This document shows positions 40,338 to 49,207 of a stretch of DNA of 64,000 nt, piece after piece. The notes under the pieces were generated by a model that saw only the letters and a list, made by a program, of their open reading frames with translations, ran no database searches and was not told where the DNA came from. The DNA lies in NCBI RefSeq assembly GCF_041320665.1, contig NZ_CP166730.1, positions 930,001-994,000 of the forward strand, in the 5' to 3' direction. The DNA comes from Comamonas sp. GB3 AK4-5. Lineage in GTDB: Bacteria; Pseudomonadota; Gammaproteobacteria; Burkholderiales; Burkholderiaceae_C. The position numbers and the translations under genes are program-made. Numbering within the stretch: the stretch's first letter is position 1; each line of letters opens with the position of its first letter.

Positions 40338-42083
40338 ATGAAAGCCTCCCAATTTCTTATCTCCACCCTCAAGGAAGCTCCGGCCGATGCCGAAGTGGTC
40401 AGCCACAAGCTCATGACGCGGGCTGGCATGATCAAAAAGCTGGGTGCCGGCATCTATAACTACATGCCCATGGGCCTGCGCGTGATTCGCAAGGTCGAAG
40501 CCATCGTGCGCGAGGAAATGAACCGCGCCGGTGCCATGGAAGTCACCATGCCCGTGATCCAGCCCGCCGAGCTGTGGCAGGAAACCGGTCGCTTCGACAA
40601 GATGGGCCCCGAGCTGCTGCGCATCCAGGACCGCCATGGCCGTGACTTTGTGGTGCAACCCACCAGCGAAGAGGCCGTGACCGACATCGCCCGCCAGGAG
40701 TTCAAGAGCTACAAGCAGCTGCCCAAGAACCTCTACCAGATCCAGACCAAGTTCCGCGATGAGCGCCGCCCCCGCTTTGGCCTGATGCGTGGCCGCGAGT
40801 TCACCATGAAGGATGCCTACTCCTTCGACAAGGACCACGCCGGCGCCCAGATCAGCTACCAGACCATGCGCCAGGCCTACCAGCGCATCTTTGACCGCTT
40901 CGGCCTGCAGTACCGCGCCGTGCGCGCCGACAGCGGCGCCATTGGCGGCGATCTGAGCGAAGAGTTCCAGGTGATCGCCTCCACCGGCGAAGACGCCATC
41001 GTCTACTGCCCTCAGAGCGACTACGCCGCCAACATCGAAAAGGCCGAAAGCCTGGCGCCCACGCAGGCTCGCCCCGCTGCCAGCCAGTCCATGGCCAAGG
41101 TGGCTACCCCCGGCAACAGCACCTGCGAGGCCGTGGCCGCGCAACTGGGCCTGCCGCTGTCCCAGACCGTGAAGTCGCTGGTGCTGGCCACCGACGAGCT
41201 CGACGACAAGGGCCTGATCGTCAAGACCCAGGTCTGGCTGCTGCTGCTGCGCGGCGACCATGAGATGAACGAGATCAAGGTGAGCAAGGTCGAAGGCCTG
41301 GCGGGCTTCCGCTTTGCCAGCGTGCCCGAGATCGAAGCCCACTTTGGCAGCCAGCCCGGCTACCTGGGCCCTGTCGGTCTGAAGCTGCCGGTGAACATCG
41401 TGGTGGACCGCGATGTGGCCGTGATGGCCGACTGGGTGTGCGGCGCCAATGAAGAGGGCTTCCACATCACCGGTGTGAATTTTGGCCGCGACCTGGCCGA
41501 GCCCACCGTGGTGGCCGATCTGCGCAATGTGGTGGCTGGCGACAAGTCGCCCGATGGCGCCGGTGTGCTGGCCATCGAACGCGGCATTGAAATCGGCCAT
41601 GTGTTCTACCTGGGCACCAAGTATTCCCAGGCCATGAATGCCACCTTCCTGGGCGACAACGGCAAGCCCCAGCACTTCGAGATGGGCTGCTACGGCATCG
41701 GCATCACCCGCCTGCCGGCTGCGGCCATCGAGCAGAACCATGACGAGCGCGGCATCATCTGGCCCGACGCGATTGCGCCTTTCACCGTGGTGATCTGCCC
41801 TATTGGCATGGGCCGCAGCGAAGCCGTCAAGGAAGAAGCCTTCAAACTCTATGAGGCCCTGCTGGCCCTGGGTGTGGACGTGATCCTGGACGACCGCGAC
41901 GAGCGCCCAGGCGCCATGCTGGCCGACTGGGAGCTGATTGGCGTGCCCCACCGCGTGGTGTTGGGTGATCGTGGCCTCAAGGACGGCGTGGTGGAATACC
42001 AGCACCGCCGCGATGCAGAAGCCACCAAGATCGCCACGGGCGACGCTTTGTCGCACCTCAAGGCGCAGCTGGGCTTGAACTAA
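40338..42083 (+). CDS. proS: Prolyl-tRNA synthetase
   Basis: Class II synthetase, bacterial type with an editing insertion. The 581-aa protein has motif 1 ([17 protein letters not shown]), motif 2 ([27 protein letters not shown]), an YbaK-like insertion (about 225-385) that hydrolyses Ala-tRNA(Pro), motif 3 ([17 protein letters not shown]) and an anticodon-binding C-terminal domain. Start [10 protein letters not shown] at 40338; the frame extends 101 codons upstream through the antisense of rppH. Confidence 0.98.
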   Translation: MKASQFLISTLKEAPADAEVVSHKLMTRAGMIKKLGAGIYNYMPMGLRVIRKVEAIVREEMNRAGAMEVTMPVIQPAELWQETGRFDKMGPELLRIQDRHGRDFVVQPTSEEAVTDIARQEFKSYKQLPKNLYQIQTKFRDERRPRFGLMRGREFTMKDAYSFDKDHAGAQISYQTMRQAYQRIFDRFGLQYRAVRADSGAIGGDLSEEFQVIASTGEDAIVYCPQSDYAANIEKAESLAPTQARPAASQSMAKVATPGNSTCEAVAAQLGLPLSQTVKSLVLATDELDDKGLIVKTQVWLLLLRGDHEMNEIKVSKVEGLAGFRFASVPEIEAHFGSQPGYLGPVGLKLPVNIVVDRDVAVMADWVCGANEEGFHITGVNFGRDLAEPTVVADLRNVVAGDKSPDGAGVLAIERGIEIGHVFYLGTKYSQAMNATFLGDNGKPQHFEMGCYGIGITRLPAAAIEQNHDERGIIWPDAIAPFTVVICPIGMGRSEAVKEEAFKLYEALLALGVDVILDDRDERPGAMLADWELIGVPHRVVLGDRGLKDGVVEYQHRRDAEATKIATGDALSHLKAQLGLN

Positions 42084-42100
42084 GCTTTTCCCCATGACAA

Positions 42101-42128
42101 AAAGGCAGCGGCAACGCTGCCTTTTTTT
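42101..42128 (+). terminator. Terminator after proS
   Basis: AAAGGCAGCG-GCAA-CGCTGCCTTTTTTT: perfect stem with a long T run, 17 bp after the stop. Confidence 0.95.
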
Positions 42129-42177
42129 ATGCCTTCACGCAGGGACTGGTGCAGGGCTTGGTGGAAAGGACTCTCCC

Positions 42178-42825
42178 ATGGAAATGCGGCATGCAAGCAC
42201 AGGCGCTTGCTCCCGCCGCGCCTGCCTGGGCGCGGTCGCGACCTGGATGCTGGGCCTGGGCCGTAGCACCCAGGCCCATGCCGGTGGCCAGTTGGAGGAG
42301 CCGCTGGCCGATGCCGTGCGCACCGCGCTGCGCGCGGCCCTGGGCGGTTTGGCGCTGCCGGAGCCGGTATTTGCCAGCACCGAGGCGCGCATGGCCTATC
42401 TGCGCTGGCTGGTGCAGATGAGCCAGCGGCTGGCACCGCGCCAGGGCGATGCCTCCGTGCGCCGCGACTTTCTGCAGACCGCCTGGTATGAGGCCGGCCG
42501 CGCCGGGCTGGAGGTGTCTCTGGTGTTGGGCCTGGTGCAGGTGGAAAGCGCTTTTCGCCAGCACGCCATCTCGCAGGCCGGTGCACGCGGCTATATGCAG
42601 GTCATGCCGTTTTGGGCGCGGACCATAGGCGACGGCGATGCGGGCAAGCTGTTTCAGCTGCAGACCAATCTGCGCTATGGCTGCGTGATACTGCGCCACT
42701 ATCTGGACCGTGAGCGTGGCGATATGGCCATGGCCCTGGGGCGCTACCACGGCAGCCGGGGCCAGCATGCTTACCCGAGCGCGGTGCTGGCGGCCCAGCG
42801 CTACTGGATGCTGGGCAGCGCCTGA
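42178..42825 (+). CDS. Lytic transglycosylase with RR-type signal
   Basis: A 215-aa SLT-fold peptidoglycan lytic transglycosylase. The catalytic glutamate is Glu123 in QVESAFRQHAISQAGARGYMQ (family ES...AxGLMQ). The N-terminus CSRRACLGAVATWMLGLG fits a twin-arginine (SRRxxL) leader rather than a plain Sec leader, with a likely cleavage after AHA near 35. Start ATG at 42178 with GGAAAGGA upstream; the longer frame reads through the proS terminator. It is small and lacks LysM or other wall-binding domains. Convergent with the CNNM gene. Confidence 0.88.
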   Translation: MEMRHASTGACSRRACLGAVATWMLGLGRSTQAHAGGQLEEPLADAVRTALRAALGGLALPEPVFASTEARMAYLRWLVQMSQRLAPRQGDASVRRDFLQTAWYEAGRAGLEVSLVLGLVQVESAFRQHAISQAGARGYMQVMPFWARTIGDGDAGKLFQLQTNLRYGCVILRHYLDRERGDMAMALGRYHGSRGQHAYPSAVLAAQRYWMLGSA

Positions 42826-42887
42826 AAGCTCTTGAAAGCACAGCCTGTAAGCACAGGCTGCTATCAAAATTGGAAATCGTAGAAACG

Positions 42888-42912
42888 AAAAAGGCTGCCG
42901 CAGCAGCCTTTT
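42888..42912. terminator. Bidirectional terminator, transglycosylase / CNNM gene
   Basis: AAAAAGGCTGC-CG-CAGCAGCCTTTT hairpin with A and T runs on the two sides. A second short hairpin, AGCCTGTAAGCACAGGCT, precedes it (42842-42859). Confidence 0.75.
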
Positions 42913-42965
42913 GGCGATGCAGATGCTCAGAGCATCCACAGGGTTCTCAGAGCGTGAACACGCTC

Positions 42966-44369
42966 TCAGGGCACCAACGGGTGCTGGCCGGCCGCCGGGG
43001 CGTCGGGCACGCCGGTATTCAGCGGCGGGGGCAGCTCGGGTGTGGGCAAGGCGGGTGGGGCCGGGGGCATCAGCCCATCGCTGAGACGGGAAACCAGCAC
43101 CTGGTCGATGCGGTAGCTGTCCACGTCAATCACCTCGAACTTGTAGCCCCCCCAGTCCACGCTGTCGGTGCGGCGCGGCACACGGCGCAGCATGACCATC
43201 AGAAAACCCGCCAGGGTCTCGTATTCGTCGTCATGCGGCATTTCTTCCAGGTCCAGGGCGCGGATCACATCGTCGATGGGGGTAACACCGTCGATGAGCC
43301 AGGAATGCGCATCGCGGCGCACGATCTGCTGCTCCTCGTCATCGGCCGTTACCAGGTCGCCCATCACCGTGCTCATCACGTCATTGAGCGTGACCACGCC
43401 CACCACCAGACTGTATTCGTTGAGGATGATGGCAAAGTCCTCGTGCACCTGCTGGAACTGGTTCAGCACCTCGGCCAGCGTCAGCCGGTCGGGCACGATC
43501 AAGGCCTTGTGCACCAGGCTGCTGCCGTCCTGCAGCGAAATGGGCTGGTTGTTCAGCACGCGCTGGAACAGGTCCTTGGCGTCCACATAGCCCACCACAT
43601 GGTCGATATCGCCATCGCACACCGGGTAGGTGGAATAGGGCTCCTCGGCAATGCGGGCGCGGATCACTGCGTCGGGGTCGTCGCGCAGGAAATAGGCCAC
43701 GCTTTCGCGCTGCGTCATGGCCGAGGATACGGTGCGCGTGTCCAGCTCAAAGATATTCGCAATCACCTGTTGCTCGCGCCGTTCCAGCACGCCGGCGCGG
43801 GTGCCGGCTTCGGTCATGGCCAGAATATCGTCCGAGGTGATGCGCTCGTCACGCACCATGGGCAGGCCGAACAGGCGGAACAGGGCATCGGTGATGCGGC
43901 TGTAGAACCAGACGATGGGCTTGAGCAGGCTCATGCACAGCTGCATCGGAGCCAGCACGCGCAGCAGCAGGTATTCCGGCTGGGACATGCTCAGGCGCCG
44001 GGGCAGAAGGTCGGCAAACAGAATGAACAGCGAGGTGATGAGGAAAAAGGACAGCACCGAGCCCATGCTCTGCGCCGTGCTGGCGGGCAGCCACCAGGCC
44101 AGAACCTCGGCAAAGCCGCCACTGAACGTGCCCTCGCCCACGATACCGCCCAGGATGGCGATGGCGTTCTGTCCCACCTGCACCACAGTGAAATAGTCAC
44201 CGGGCTGCTCTTGCATCTTCATGGCTTTTTCTGCACGGGGGTCACCCTCGTCGGCCATTTGACGCAGGCGCAGGCGACGGGAAGCGGCCAGGGATATTTC
44301 CGCAACGGCCACGAAGGCGCTGGCGGAGATCAGAACAGCAATGATGATCAGGCTTTGGGTCAGGGTCAT
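42966..44369 (-). CDS. CNNM/CorC-type membrane protein with CBS pair
   Basis: A 467-aa protein with an N-terminal DUF21 (CNNM) membrane domain of four helices (about 5-190), two CBS domains (about 205-330), a CorC_HlyC domain (about 350-435) and a Pro-rich tail (APPALPTPELPPPLN). Family members export or regulate Mg2+/Co2+; the old name hemolysin is misleading. Start MTLTQSLIII at 44369. Transcribed alone, away from grxD. Confidence 0.92.
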   Translation of the reverse strand: MTLTQSLIIIAVLISASAFVAVAEISLAASRRLRLRQMADEGDPRAEKAMKMQEQPGDYFTVVQVGQNAIAILGGIVGEGTFSGGFAEVLAWWLPASTAQSMGSVLSFFLITSLFILFADLLPRRLSMSQPEYLLLRVLAPMQLCMSLLKPIVWFYSRITDALFRLFGLPMVRDERITSDDILAMTEAGTRAGVLERREQQVIANIFELDTRTVSSAMTQRESVAYFLRDDPDAVIRARIAEEPYSTYPVCDGDIDHVVGYVDAKDLFQRVLNNQPISLQDGSSLVHKALIVPDRLTLAEVLNQFQQVHEDFAIILNEYSLVVGVVTLNDVMSTVMGDLVTADDEEQQIVRRDAHSWLIDGVTPIDDVIRALDLEEMPHDDEYETLAGFLMVMLRRVPRRTDSVDWGGYKFEVIDVDSYRIDQVLVSRLSDGLMPPAPPALPTPELPPPLNTGVPDAPAAGQHPLVP

Positions 44370-44473
44370 AGGCGAGTGGGGTGGCGGGTGACTGCCGAAT
44401 GTCACCGGGGCGCATGCCTCCTTTGCATGCCGGCTTTCATCTACTCTTGCGCCGCTGCCTGGCGGCCAGAAAC

Positions 44474-44498
44474 GAAAAACCGCCCTCTAAGGGGCGGC
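44474..44498 (-). terminator. Probable terminator of the hemA-grxD cluster
   Basis: On the minus strand, CCGCCC-CTTAG-AGGGCGG (paired arms) followed by TTTTTC, 217 bp after the grxD stop and beyond repeat copy I. Confidence 0.75.
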
Positions 44499-44590
44499 TT
44501 GATAGGGCTGAGTGAGGCGAGCAAAGGCCATGCCAGCCATGCTGGCCATTGGCGTTGGCATCGTGTTTTGCAGTTGCATATCGAACCCAT

Positions 44591-44703
44591 GCAACTGGCG
44601 CAGCGCCCCCATCAGGGCGCCGCGCAAGGGCCGCCCCGCCGCGCTGGCGCCGTCCCCCTCCCGCGAAGCGAGAGAGGGGGACGGCGCGAAGCGGCTCAGG
44701 GGG
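44591..44703 (-). repeat. 3'-end repeat, copy I
   Basis: Minus-orientation copy ending 11 bp before the grxD stop. GCAACTGGCGCAGCGCC tail, GCGCAAGGGCCGCCCCGCCG, hairpin CCCCCTCCCGCGAAGCGAGA / GAGGGGG, then GAAGCGGCTCAGGGGG. Nothing else is seen in the rest of the 44370-44714 gap except the terminator at 44474. Confidence 0.9.
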
Positions 44704-44714
44704 AGCTTCATCTC

Positions 44715-45032
44715 TTAGCCCTGGATCAACTGCTGCAGCTCACCGGACTCGTACATCTCCATCATGATGTCCGAGCCGCCGATGAACTCACCCTTCACAT
44801 ACAGCTGGGGAATGGTGGGCCAGTTGCTGTAGTCCTTGATGGCCTGGCGGATTTCCTGGTCTTCCAGCACGTTCACCGTGGCAATGGCCTTGGGCTCCAC
44901 GCCGCAGGCCTTCAGAATCTGCACGGCACGGCCGGAGAAGCCGCACATGGGGAAGCTGGCGCTGCCCTTCATGAACAGCAAGATGTCGTTGTTCTTGACC
45001 AGTTGGTCTATGCGTTGTTGAACGTCGCTCAT
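44715..45032 (-). CDS. grxD: Monothiol glutaredoxin GrxD
   Basis: A CGFS-type glutaredoxin that carries 2Fe-2S clusters. The 105-aa protein has the active site PMCGFSGRA (Cys30), WPTIPQLYV and GGSDIMMEMYESGEL for glutathione binding. Start MSDVQQRIDQ at 45032 with AAGGAGAACCCC upstream. It is last in the hemA-prfA-X-prmC-grxD series. Confidence 0.97.
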   Translation of the reverse strand: MSDVQQRIDQLVKNNDILLFMKGSASFPMCGFSGRAVQILKACGVEPKAIATVNVLEDQEIRQAIKDYSNWPTIPQLYVKGEFIGGSDIMMEMYESGELQQLIQG

Positions 45033-45087
45033 GGGGTTCTCCTTGTAAGGGATCTGCAGGCGCATTGCCATGCAGCATTGCCGTTGA

Positions 45088-45963
45088 TTATTTCACTGTC
45101 TGCACCCGGCTGTGGGCTGTGGGTGATTGCCCTGCCGTGCAACGCACAATGCCGGCCAGGTCGTGGCGGTGCTGGACAGCGGTGAACCCCGCGGTTTGCA
45201 GCAGGGCGGCCACGGCTTCGGCCTGGTCCCAGCCATGCTCGATCAGCAGCCAGCCACCCGCGGTCAGCCGGGCCGGCGCCTGGGCCGCGATGGCGCGGAT
45301 GTCATCCAGACCATCTTCCCCACTGGTGAGGGCCTGGCGCGGTTCGTGGTGCAGCGCGGGCATATGGGGGTCATCTTCGCGGATATAGGGCGGGTTGGTG
45401 ACGATGGCATCAAACAAACCCTCCAGCTGCTCCAGCCAGGAGCTGTGCACAAAGCGCACAGGCAGCTGCAGACGCTGGGCATTGGCGCTGGCCACGGCCA
45501 GGGCGTCCAGGCTGGCATCCACGGCCGTGACTTCGGCGTCGGGGCGTTGGTGTTGCAAGGCCAGGGCAATGGCGCCGCTGCCCGTGCCCAGGTCGGCTAC
45601 CTTCGGTTTTGATAGCGGCTGCAGCAGCTCCAGCGCCCATTCCACCAGGGTTTCGGTATCGGGGCGGGGGTCCAGCACGCGGGCATCCACTTGCAGACTG
45701 AGGCCAAAGAATTCCTTGTGACCGGTCAGATAGGCCACGGGCTCTCCATCCAGGCGGCGCGACAGCAGCTGTCCCCATTGCGCGGCCTGTGCCGGGGTGA
45801 GGGCGTCGTTGTCATGGGTCAGCAACCAGGCGCGGCCCGCATCGCCTTGGCCCACGCAGTGCAGCAGCAGCATCTGGGCGTCGATGCGCGCCAGGCCTTG
45901 TGCGGCCGCCTGCTGCAAGGCCTGGGCCACGGTGGGCAAGGGGGTGTGGGCGGATTCGGTCAC
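45088..45963 (-). CDS. prmC: Release factor glutamine methyltransferase
   Basis: Methylates the GGQ glutamine of RF1 and RF2. The 291-aa protein has a helical N-terminal domain, the SAM-binding DLGTGSGAIAL (125-135) and the catalytic NPPY (190-193). The start is probably GTG at 45963 (VTESAHTPL), since the 37 codons upstream read as low-complexity shadow. prfA, its substrate gene, is two genes upstream, with the dikinase-like gene between. Confidence 0.93.
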   Translation of the reverse strand: MTESAHTPLPTVAQALQQAAAQGLARIDAQMLLLHCVGQGDAGRAWLLTHDNDALTPAQAAQWGQLLSRRLDGEPVAYLTGHKEFFGLSLQVDARVLDPRPDTETLVEWALELLQPLSKPKVADLGTGSGAIALALQHQRPDAEVTAVDASLDALAVASANAQRLQLPVRFVHSSWLEQLEGLFDAIVTNPPYIREDDPHMPALHHEPRQALTSGEDGLDDIRAIAAQAPARLTAGGWLLIEHGWDQAEAVAALLQTAGFTAVQHRHDLAGIVRCTAGQSPTAHSRVQTVK

Positions 45964-46004
45964 GGCAGTGCAAATGCTCCAGGCAGAAAGGAAAGGGGGC
46001 GGGT

Positions 46005-47984
46005 TCAGCGGCGCGGGGCGTCCACAAAAGGGCGTGCCTGCAGCACCAGGATTTGCTCGCCCTGCAGCGCCCATTCAATGTCCTGGGCCTGTCCGCCAAA
46101 GCGCCGCTGCACCGCCAGGCCCACGGCGGCCAGACGTGGTACCAGGGCGTCGGTGAGCACGGCGCGGCCTGCGGTGGTGGGCACTTCGCGCACGCCACCG
46201 GCGGGGTCCAACTGCAGGGCCACATCGTCGGCAGAGCGGTTCAGCACCTGTATGGCCTTGGAGCGGCTGGAGTAGAGGATTTGTTCGGCCACGCGCTGGC
46301 CTTCGACCACGCGGATGCCAATGCCGCGCTTGGCCGCGATATAGGTGGCATGGCGGCGCGTGGTGTCAAACGGGTCGCGGGTGATCATGACGCCCGAGGC
46401 GCTGGAGTCCACCGCTGTTTGCACCAGCACCGCCATGGCCACTTCGGACTCGGCAATGCCGGCGGCGGCCCGCGCCTCCCAGGCCTCGAAGTTGTAGACC
46501 GAGGCCCAGACCTGGCGCACGGCCGTGGCCAGGCCCTCGGCGCTGCGCACATTGGGCACGGTGGTGTACAGGCCGGCGCCGCTGAAGCCGGGCAGGTCTT
46601 CCGAGCTGGAGGAGCTGCGCACAAACACGCCCTGGCCTGTCAGCTGGCTCTGCCAGCGCTGCTGCCAGGCCTGGGCTTGGCTGGCATCCAGTGGCCAGTG
46701 GCTGATTTCCTCGCGCAGCGCGCTCAGGGCCTGGCGGCGCACACCAGCATCGCTGGCAAAGCCGGGCTGCTGGCGCATGCGCGCAATGCGCTCGGCCAGG
46801 CCGTGCTGGCGCATGAAGTCGGCATAGGCCGCAAAGGGAATGCAAAAGCCGTCGGGCACTTGCACATGCTCCAGGCGGGCGGCATTCACCTCGCCCAGAT
46901 TGGCTGCCTTGGCGCCGCAGTGTTTGCGGCCGGATTGGCGCAGTGCGGACAGCGGTTGCAGCGCGCTTTGGCGCAGATCGGGGGCAATGGTCAGGCGCTG
47001 GCCGCCGGTGCGGGCCGCGGCACGGCGTTGCAGCGCCTGTTGCGCGGTCTGGCGTTCAGCCTCGGTGGCGGCGCGCACGGCATAGTCCGAGGCGCGTACT
47101 TCCAGGTGTACCCATTGGCCATCCCAGCGGGCCAACTGGCGGGCAGCGTCCTGCACAAAGGCATTGGGTATGCCCCAGCCGCGCGCCAGCAGGTTGACAT
47201 GGGACAGCACGGTGGAAGGGCGCTCGGTCAGCACACCGGACACCGGTGGCAGGCTGATGGGCACCTCGCGCAGCACCACAATGTCCTGCGGCGCCAGTTG
47301 CACAGCCGCCTCGGCGGTTGCGGCAATCCGCAGCCGCCCCACGGCGGCGCCGGTGTTCAGCGCGATAAAGGTCTGTGCGCCCAGCAGGGCTTCCTGCGTG
47401 ACCACATGCTTGCCGGCGGCCTCGCCCACAGCCTGCTGGGCCGTGGAGTTGGCCTTGAAGCGCAGCGGTGCAAAAAATCCGGCCTGCAGGCTTTGCGCCG
47501 TGGTGCGCAGCAGCGCGGGGGTGAGACGGTCGCCTTCCCAGAATTCGTAGGTGTAGCCCGACAGTGCGGGCTGCCAGCTCAGCGTGCCCAGCAGAAAGCG
47601 CCGGTCCGCGTCGCGGTAGTTGCGGTTCAGCGCTGCGCGGTCGCCTGTGAGCAGGCCTTGGTGGCGCAGAAAATTGTCGTGCAGCTGAAAGCGCGGCGTG
47701 TTGATGAAGTACAGGCGCGGCGCGGGGCGGGCATGGCGGTCGATGGCGAACAGCACATGGGGCATGGCGCCTGGGCTGCCTGCGTCGTAGACACGGGCCA
47801 GGCGGTCAAAGTCGGCCTGGTTTGCGAGTGCCGGCAATGCATCGCCGCTGGCGCGGTTGGCCGCAGCCTGCACGGGGCTGCCCGCACCCGACTCATAGGC
47901 CGAAGGCTTGCGCACTGGTTGGGCCTGGGCGCCCAGGGCGAATGCCAGCCAAGCGCCTGCCAGCCATGCCGTAGCCCGCCGCAT
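46005..47984 (-). CDS. Exported PEP-synthase/glucan-dikinase-like protein
   Basis: 659 aa, function unknown. Residues 1-22 form a strong Sec signal (MRR, hydrophobic core, AQA cleavage). Residues 60-240 are a domain I do not recognise (YFINTPRFQLHDNF, NYRDADRRFLLGTL). A swivel-type phosphohistidine domain (240-297) has TVLSHVNLLARGWGIPN, His262 being the likely phosphoacceptor. The C-terminal PPDK/PEP-synthase ATP-grasp domain (350-655) keeps KAANLGE, FVRSSSSSEDLPGFSGAGLY, VLVQTAVDSSASGVMITRDPFD, DIEWAL and LQARP. Swivel domain before ATP-grasp is the order in glucan water dikinases; PEP synthase has the reverse order and a PEP domain, absent here. Its ATG abuts the prfA stop (TAAATG), so translation is coupled. 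Probable dikinase fold; substrate and compartment unclear. Confidence 0.8.
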   Translation of the reverse strand: MRRATAWLAGAWLAFALGAQAQPVRKPSAYESGAGSPVQAAANRASGDALPALANQADFDRLARVYDAGSPGAMPHVLFAIDRHARPAPRLYFINTPRFQLHDNFLRHQGLLTGDRAALNRNYRDADRRFLLGTLSWQPALSGYTYEFWEGDRLTPALLRTTAQSLQAGFFAPLRFKANSTAQQAVGEAAGKHVVTQEALLGAQTFIALNTGAAVGRLRIAATAEAAVQLAPQDIVVLREVPISLPPVSGVLTERPSTVLSHVNLLARGWGIPNAFVQDAARQLARWDGQWVHLEVRASDYAVRAATEAERQTAQQALQRRAAARTGGQRLTIAPDLRQSALQPLSALRQSGRKHCGAKAANLGEVNAARLEHVQVPDGFCIPFAAYADFMRQHGLAERIARMRQQPGFASDAGVRRQALSALREEISHWPLDASQAQAWQQRWQSQLTGQGVFVRSSSSSEDLPGFSGAGLYTTVPNVRSAEGLATAVRQVWASVYNFEAWEARAAAGIAESEVAMAVLVQTAVDSSASGVMITRDPFDTTRRHATYIAAKRGIGIRVVEGQRVAEQILYSSRSKAIQVLNRSADDVALQLDPAGGVREVPTTAGRAVLTDALVPRLAAVGLAVQRRFGGQAQDIEWALQGEQILVLQARPFVDAPRR

Positions 47985-49064
47985 TTACTGGGCCTCCAGC
48001 TCGGCCAGCAGCTCGGCCTCGCGGGCGTGTTGCAAGGCCTGCAGCACATCACCCAGGTCACCCTCCATCACGGCCAGCAGCTTGTACAGCGTCAGATTGA
48101 TGCGGTGGTCGGTGAGCCGGCCCTGGGGGAAGTTGTAGGTGCGAATGCGGTCTGAGCGGTCGCCCGAGCCGATCAGGCCCTTGCGCAGCGCGGCCTCCTT
48201 GGCGGCACGCTCGCTGCGTTCCTTTTCCTGGATACGGGCCTGCAGCACCTGCAAGGCCTTGGCCTTGTTGCTGTGCTGGCTGCGGCCGTCCTGGCATTCG
48301 GCCACGATGCCGGTGGGCAGGTGGACCACGCGCACGGCCGAGTCGGTCTTGTTGATGTGCTGGCCGCCGGCGCCGCTGGCGCGGAAGGTGTCTATGCGCA
48401 GATCAGCCGGGTTCAGCGTGATGGCCTGGTGCTCGTCGGGCTCGGGCATCACGGCCACGGTGCAGGCGCTGGTGTGGATGCGGCCTTGTGTCTCGGTGGC
48501 GGGCACGCGCTGCACGCGGTGGCCGCCGGACTCAAAGCGCAGCGCGCCGTAGACATCGTCTCCGTCCACGCGCAGCACCACTTCCTTGTAGCCGCCGATT
48601 TCGTTTTCGTTGGAACTCATCACCTCCACCTTCCAGCCCACGTTGGCGGCATAGCGGGTGTACATGCGGGCCAGGTCACCGGCAAACAGCGCGGATTCGT
48701 CGCCCCCGGTGCCGGCGCGGATTTCGACAAAGGCGGGACGGGCATCGTCGGGGTCCTTGGGCAGCAGCAGGCGCTGCAGCTCGTCTTCCAGCTTGATCAG
48801 CTCGGCCTCGCCGCTTTCGATTTCTTCCTGGGCCATTTCCGCCATGTCGGGGTCTTCCAGCATCTCGCGCGCGGCGGCGATGTCGGCCTCGCACTGCAGA
48901 TAGCGGCGGTAGCGGCCGGCCACGGCGGTGACATCGGCATGCTCGCGCGAGATGCGGCGGTACTGCTGCATATCGCCCATGATGTCTTCACGGGAGAGCA
49001 GAAAGTCCAGTTCTTCCAGGCGCTGGGCGTAACGCTCCAGCTGGGTGCGTAAAAAAGGCTTCAT
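47985..49064 (-). CDS. prfA: Peptide chain release factor 1
   Basis: Reads UAA and UAG stops. The 359-aa protein has the codon-recognition PAT motif ([14 protein letters not shown]), the catalytic GGQ loop ([16 protein letters not shown]) and the stem-domain helices at the N-terminus. No programmed frameshift (that is an RF2 feature). The hemA-prfA order with prmC downstream is the usual one. Confidence 0.98.
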   Translation of the reverse strand: MKPFLRTQLERYAQRLEELDFLLSREDIMGDMQQYRRISREHADVTAVAGRYRRYLQCEADIAAAREMLEDPDMAEMAQEEIESGEAELIKLEDELQRLLLPKDPDDARPAFVEIRAGTGGDESALFAGDLARMYTRYAANVGWKVEVMSSNENEIGGYKEVVLRVDGDDVYGALRFESGGHRVQRVPATETQGRIHTSACTVAVMPEPDEHQAITLNPADLRIDTFRASGAGGQHINKTDSAVRVVHLPTGIVAECQDGRSQHSNKAKALQVLQARIQEKERSERAAKEAALRKGLIGSGDRSDRIRTYNFPQGRLTDHRINLTLYKLLAVMEGDLGDVLQALQHAREAELLAELEAQ

Positions 49065-49207
49065 GGCGGGGCAGGGGAGAAGGGGGTGCTATCGCAGGGA
49101 TAGCTGCCCACGCGCTGCTGGATTGCGTGGGAAGGCAGTTTGGCTGTGTACCACCGGGGGCAGCGAAGCCGGTGCCGGTGGTGCCGCAGCCTGGCGGGCA
49201 GGCGCCG

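Noticed and set aside
46005..47984. Calling the gene ppsA (PEP synthase)
   Set aside because: Domain order is reversed, the PEP-binding barrel is missing and a signal peptide is present, so the ppsA name would mislead.
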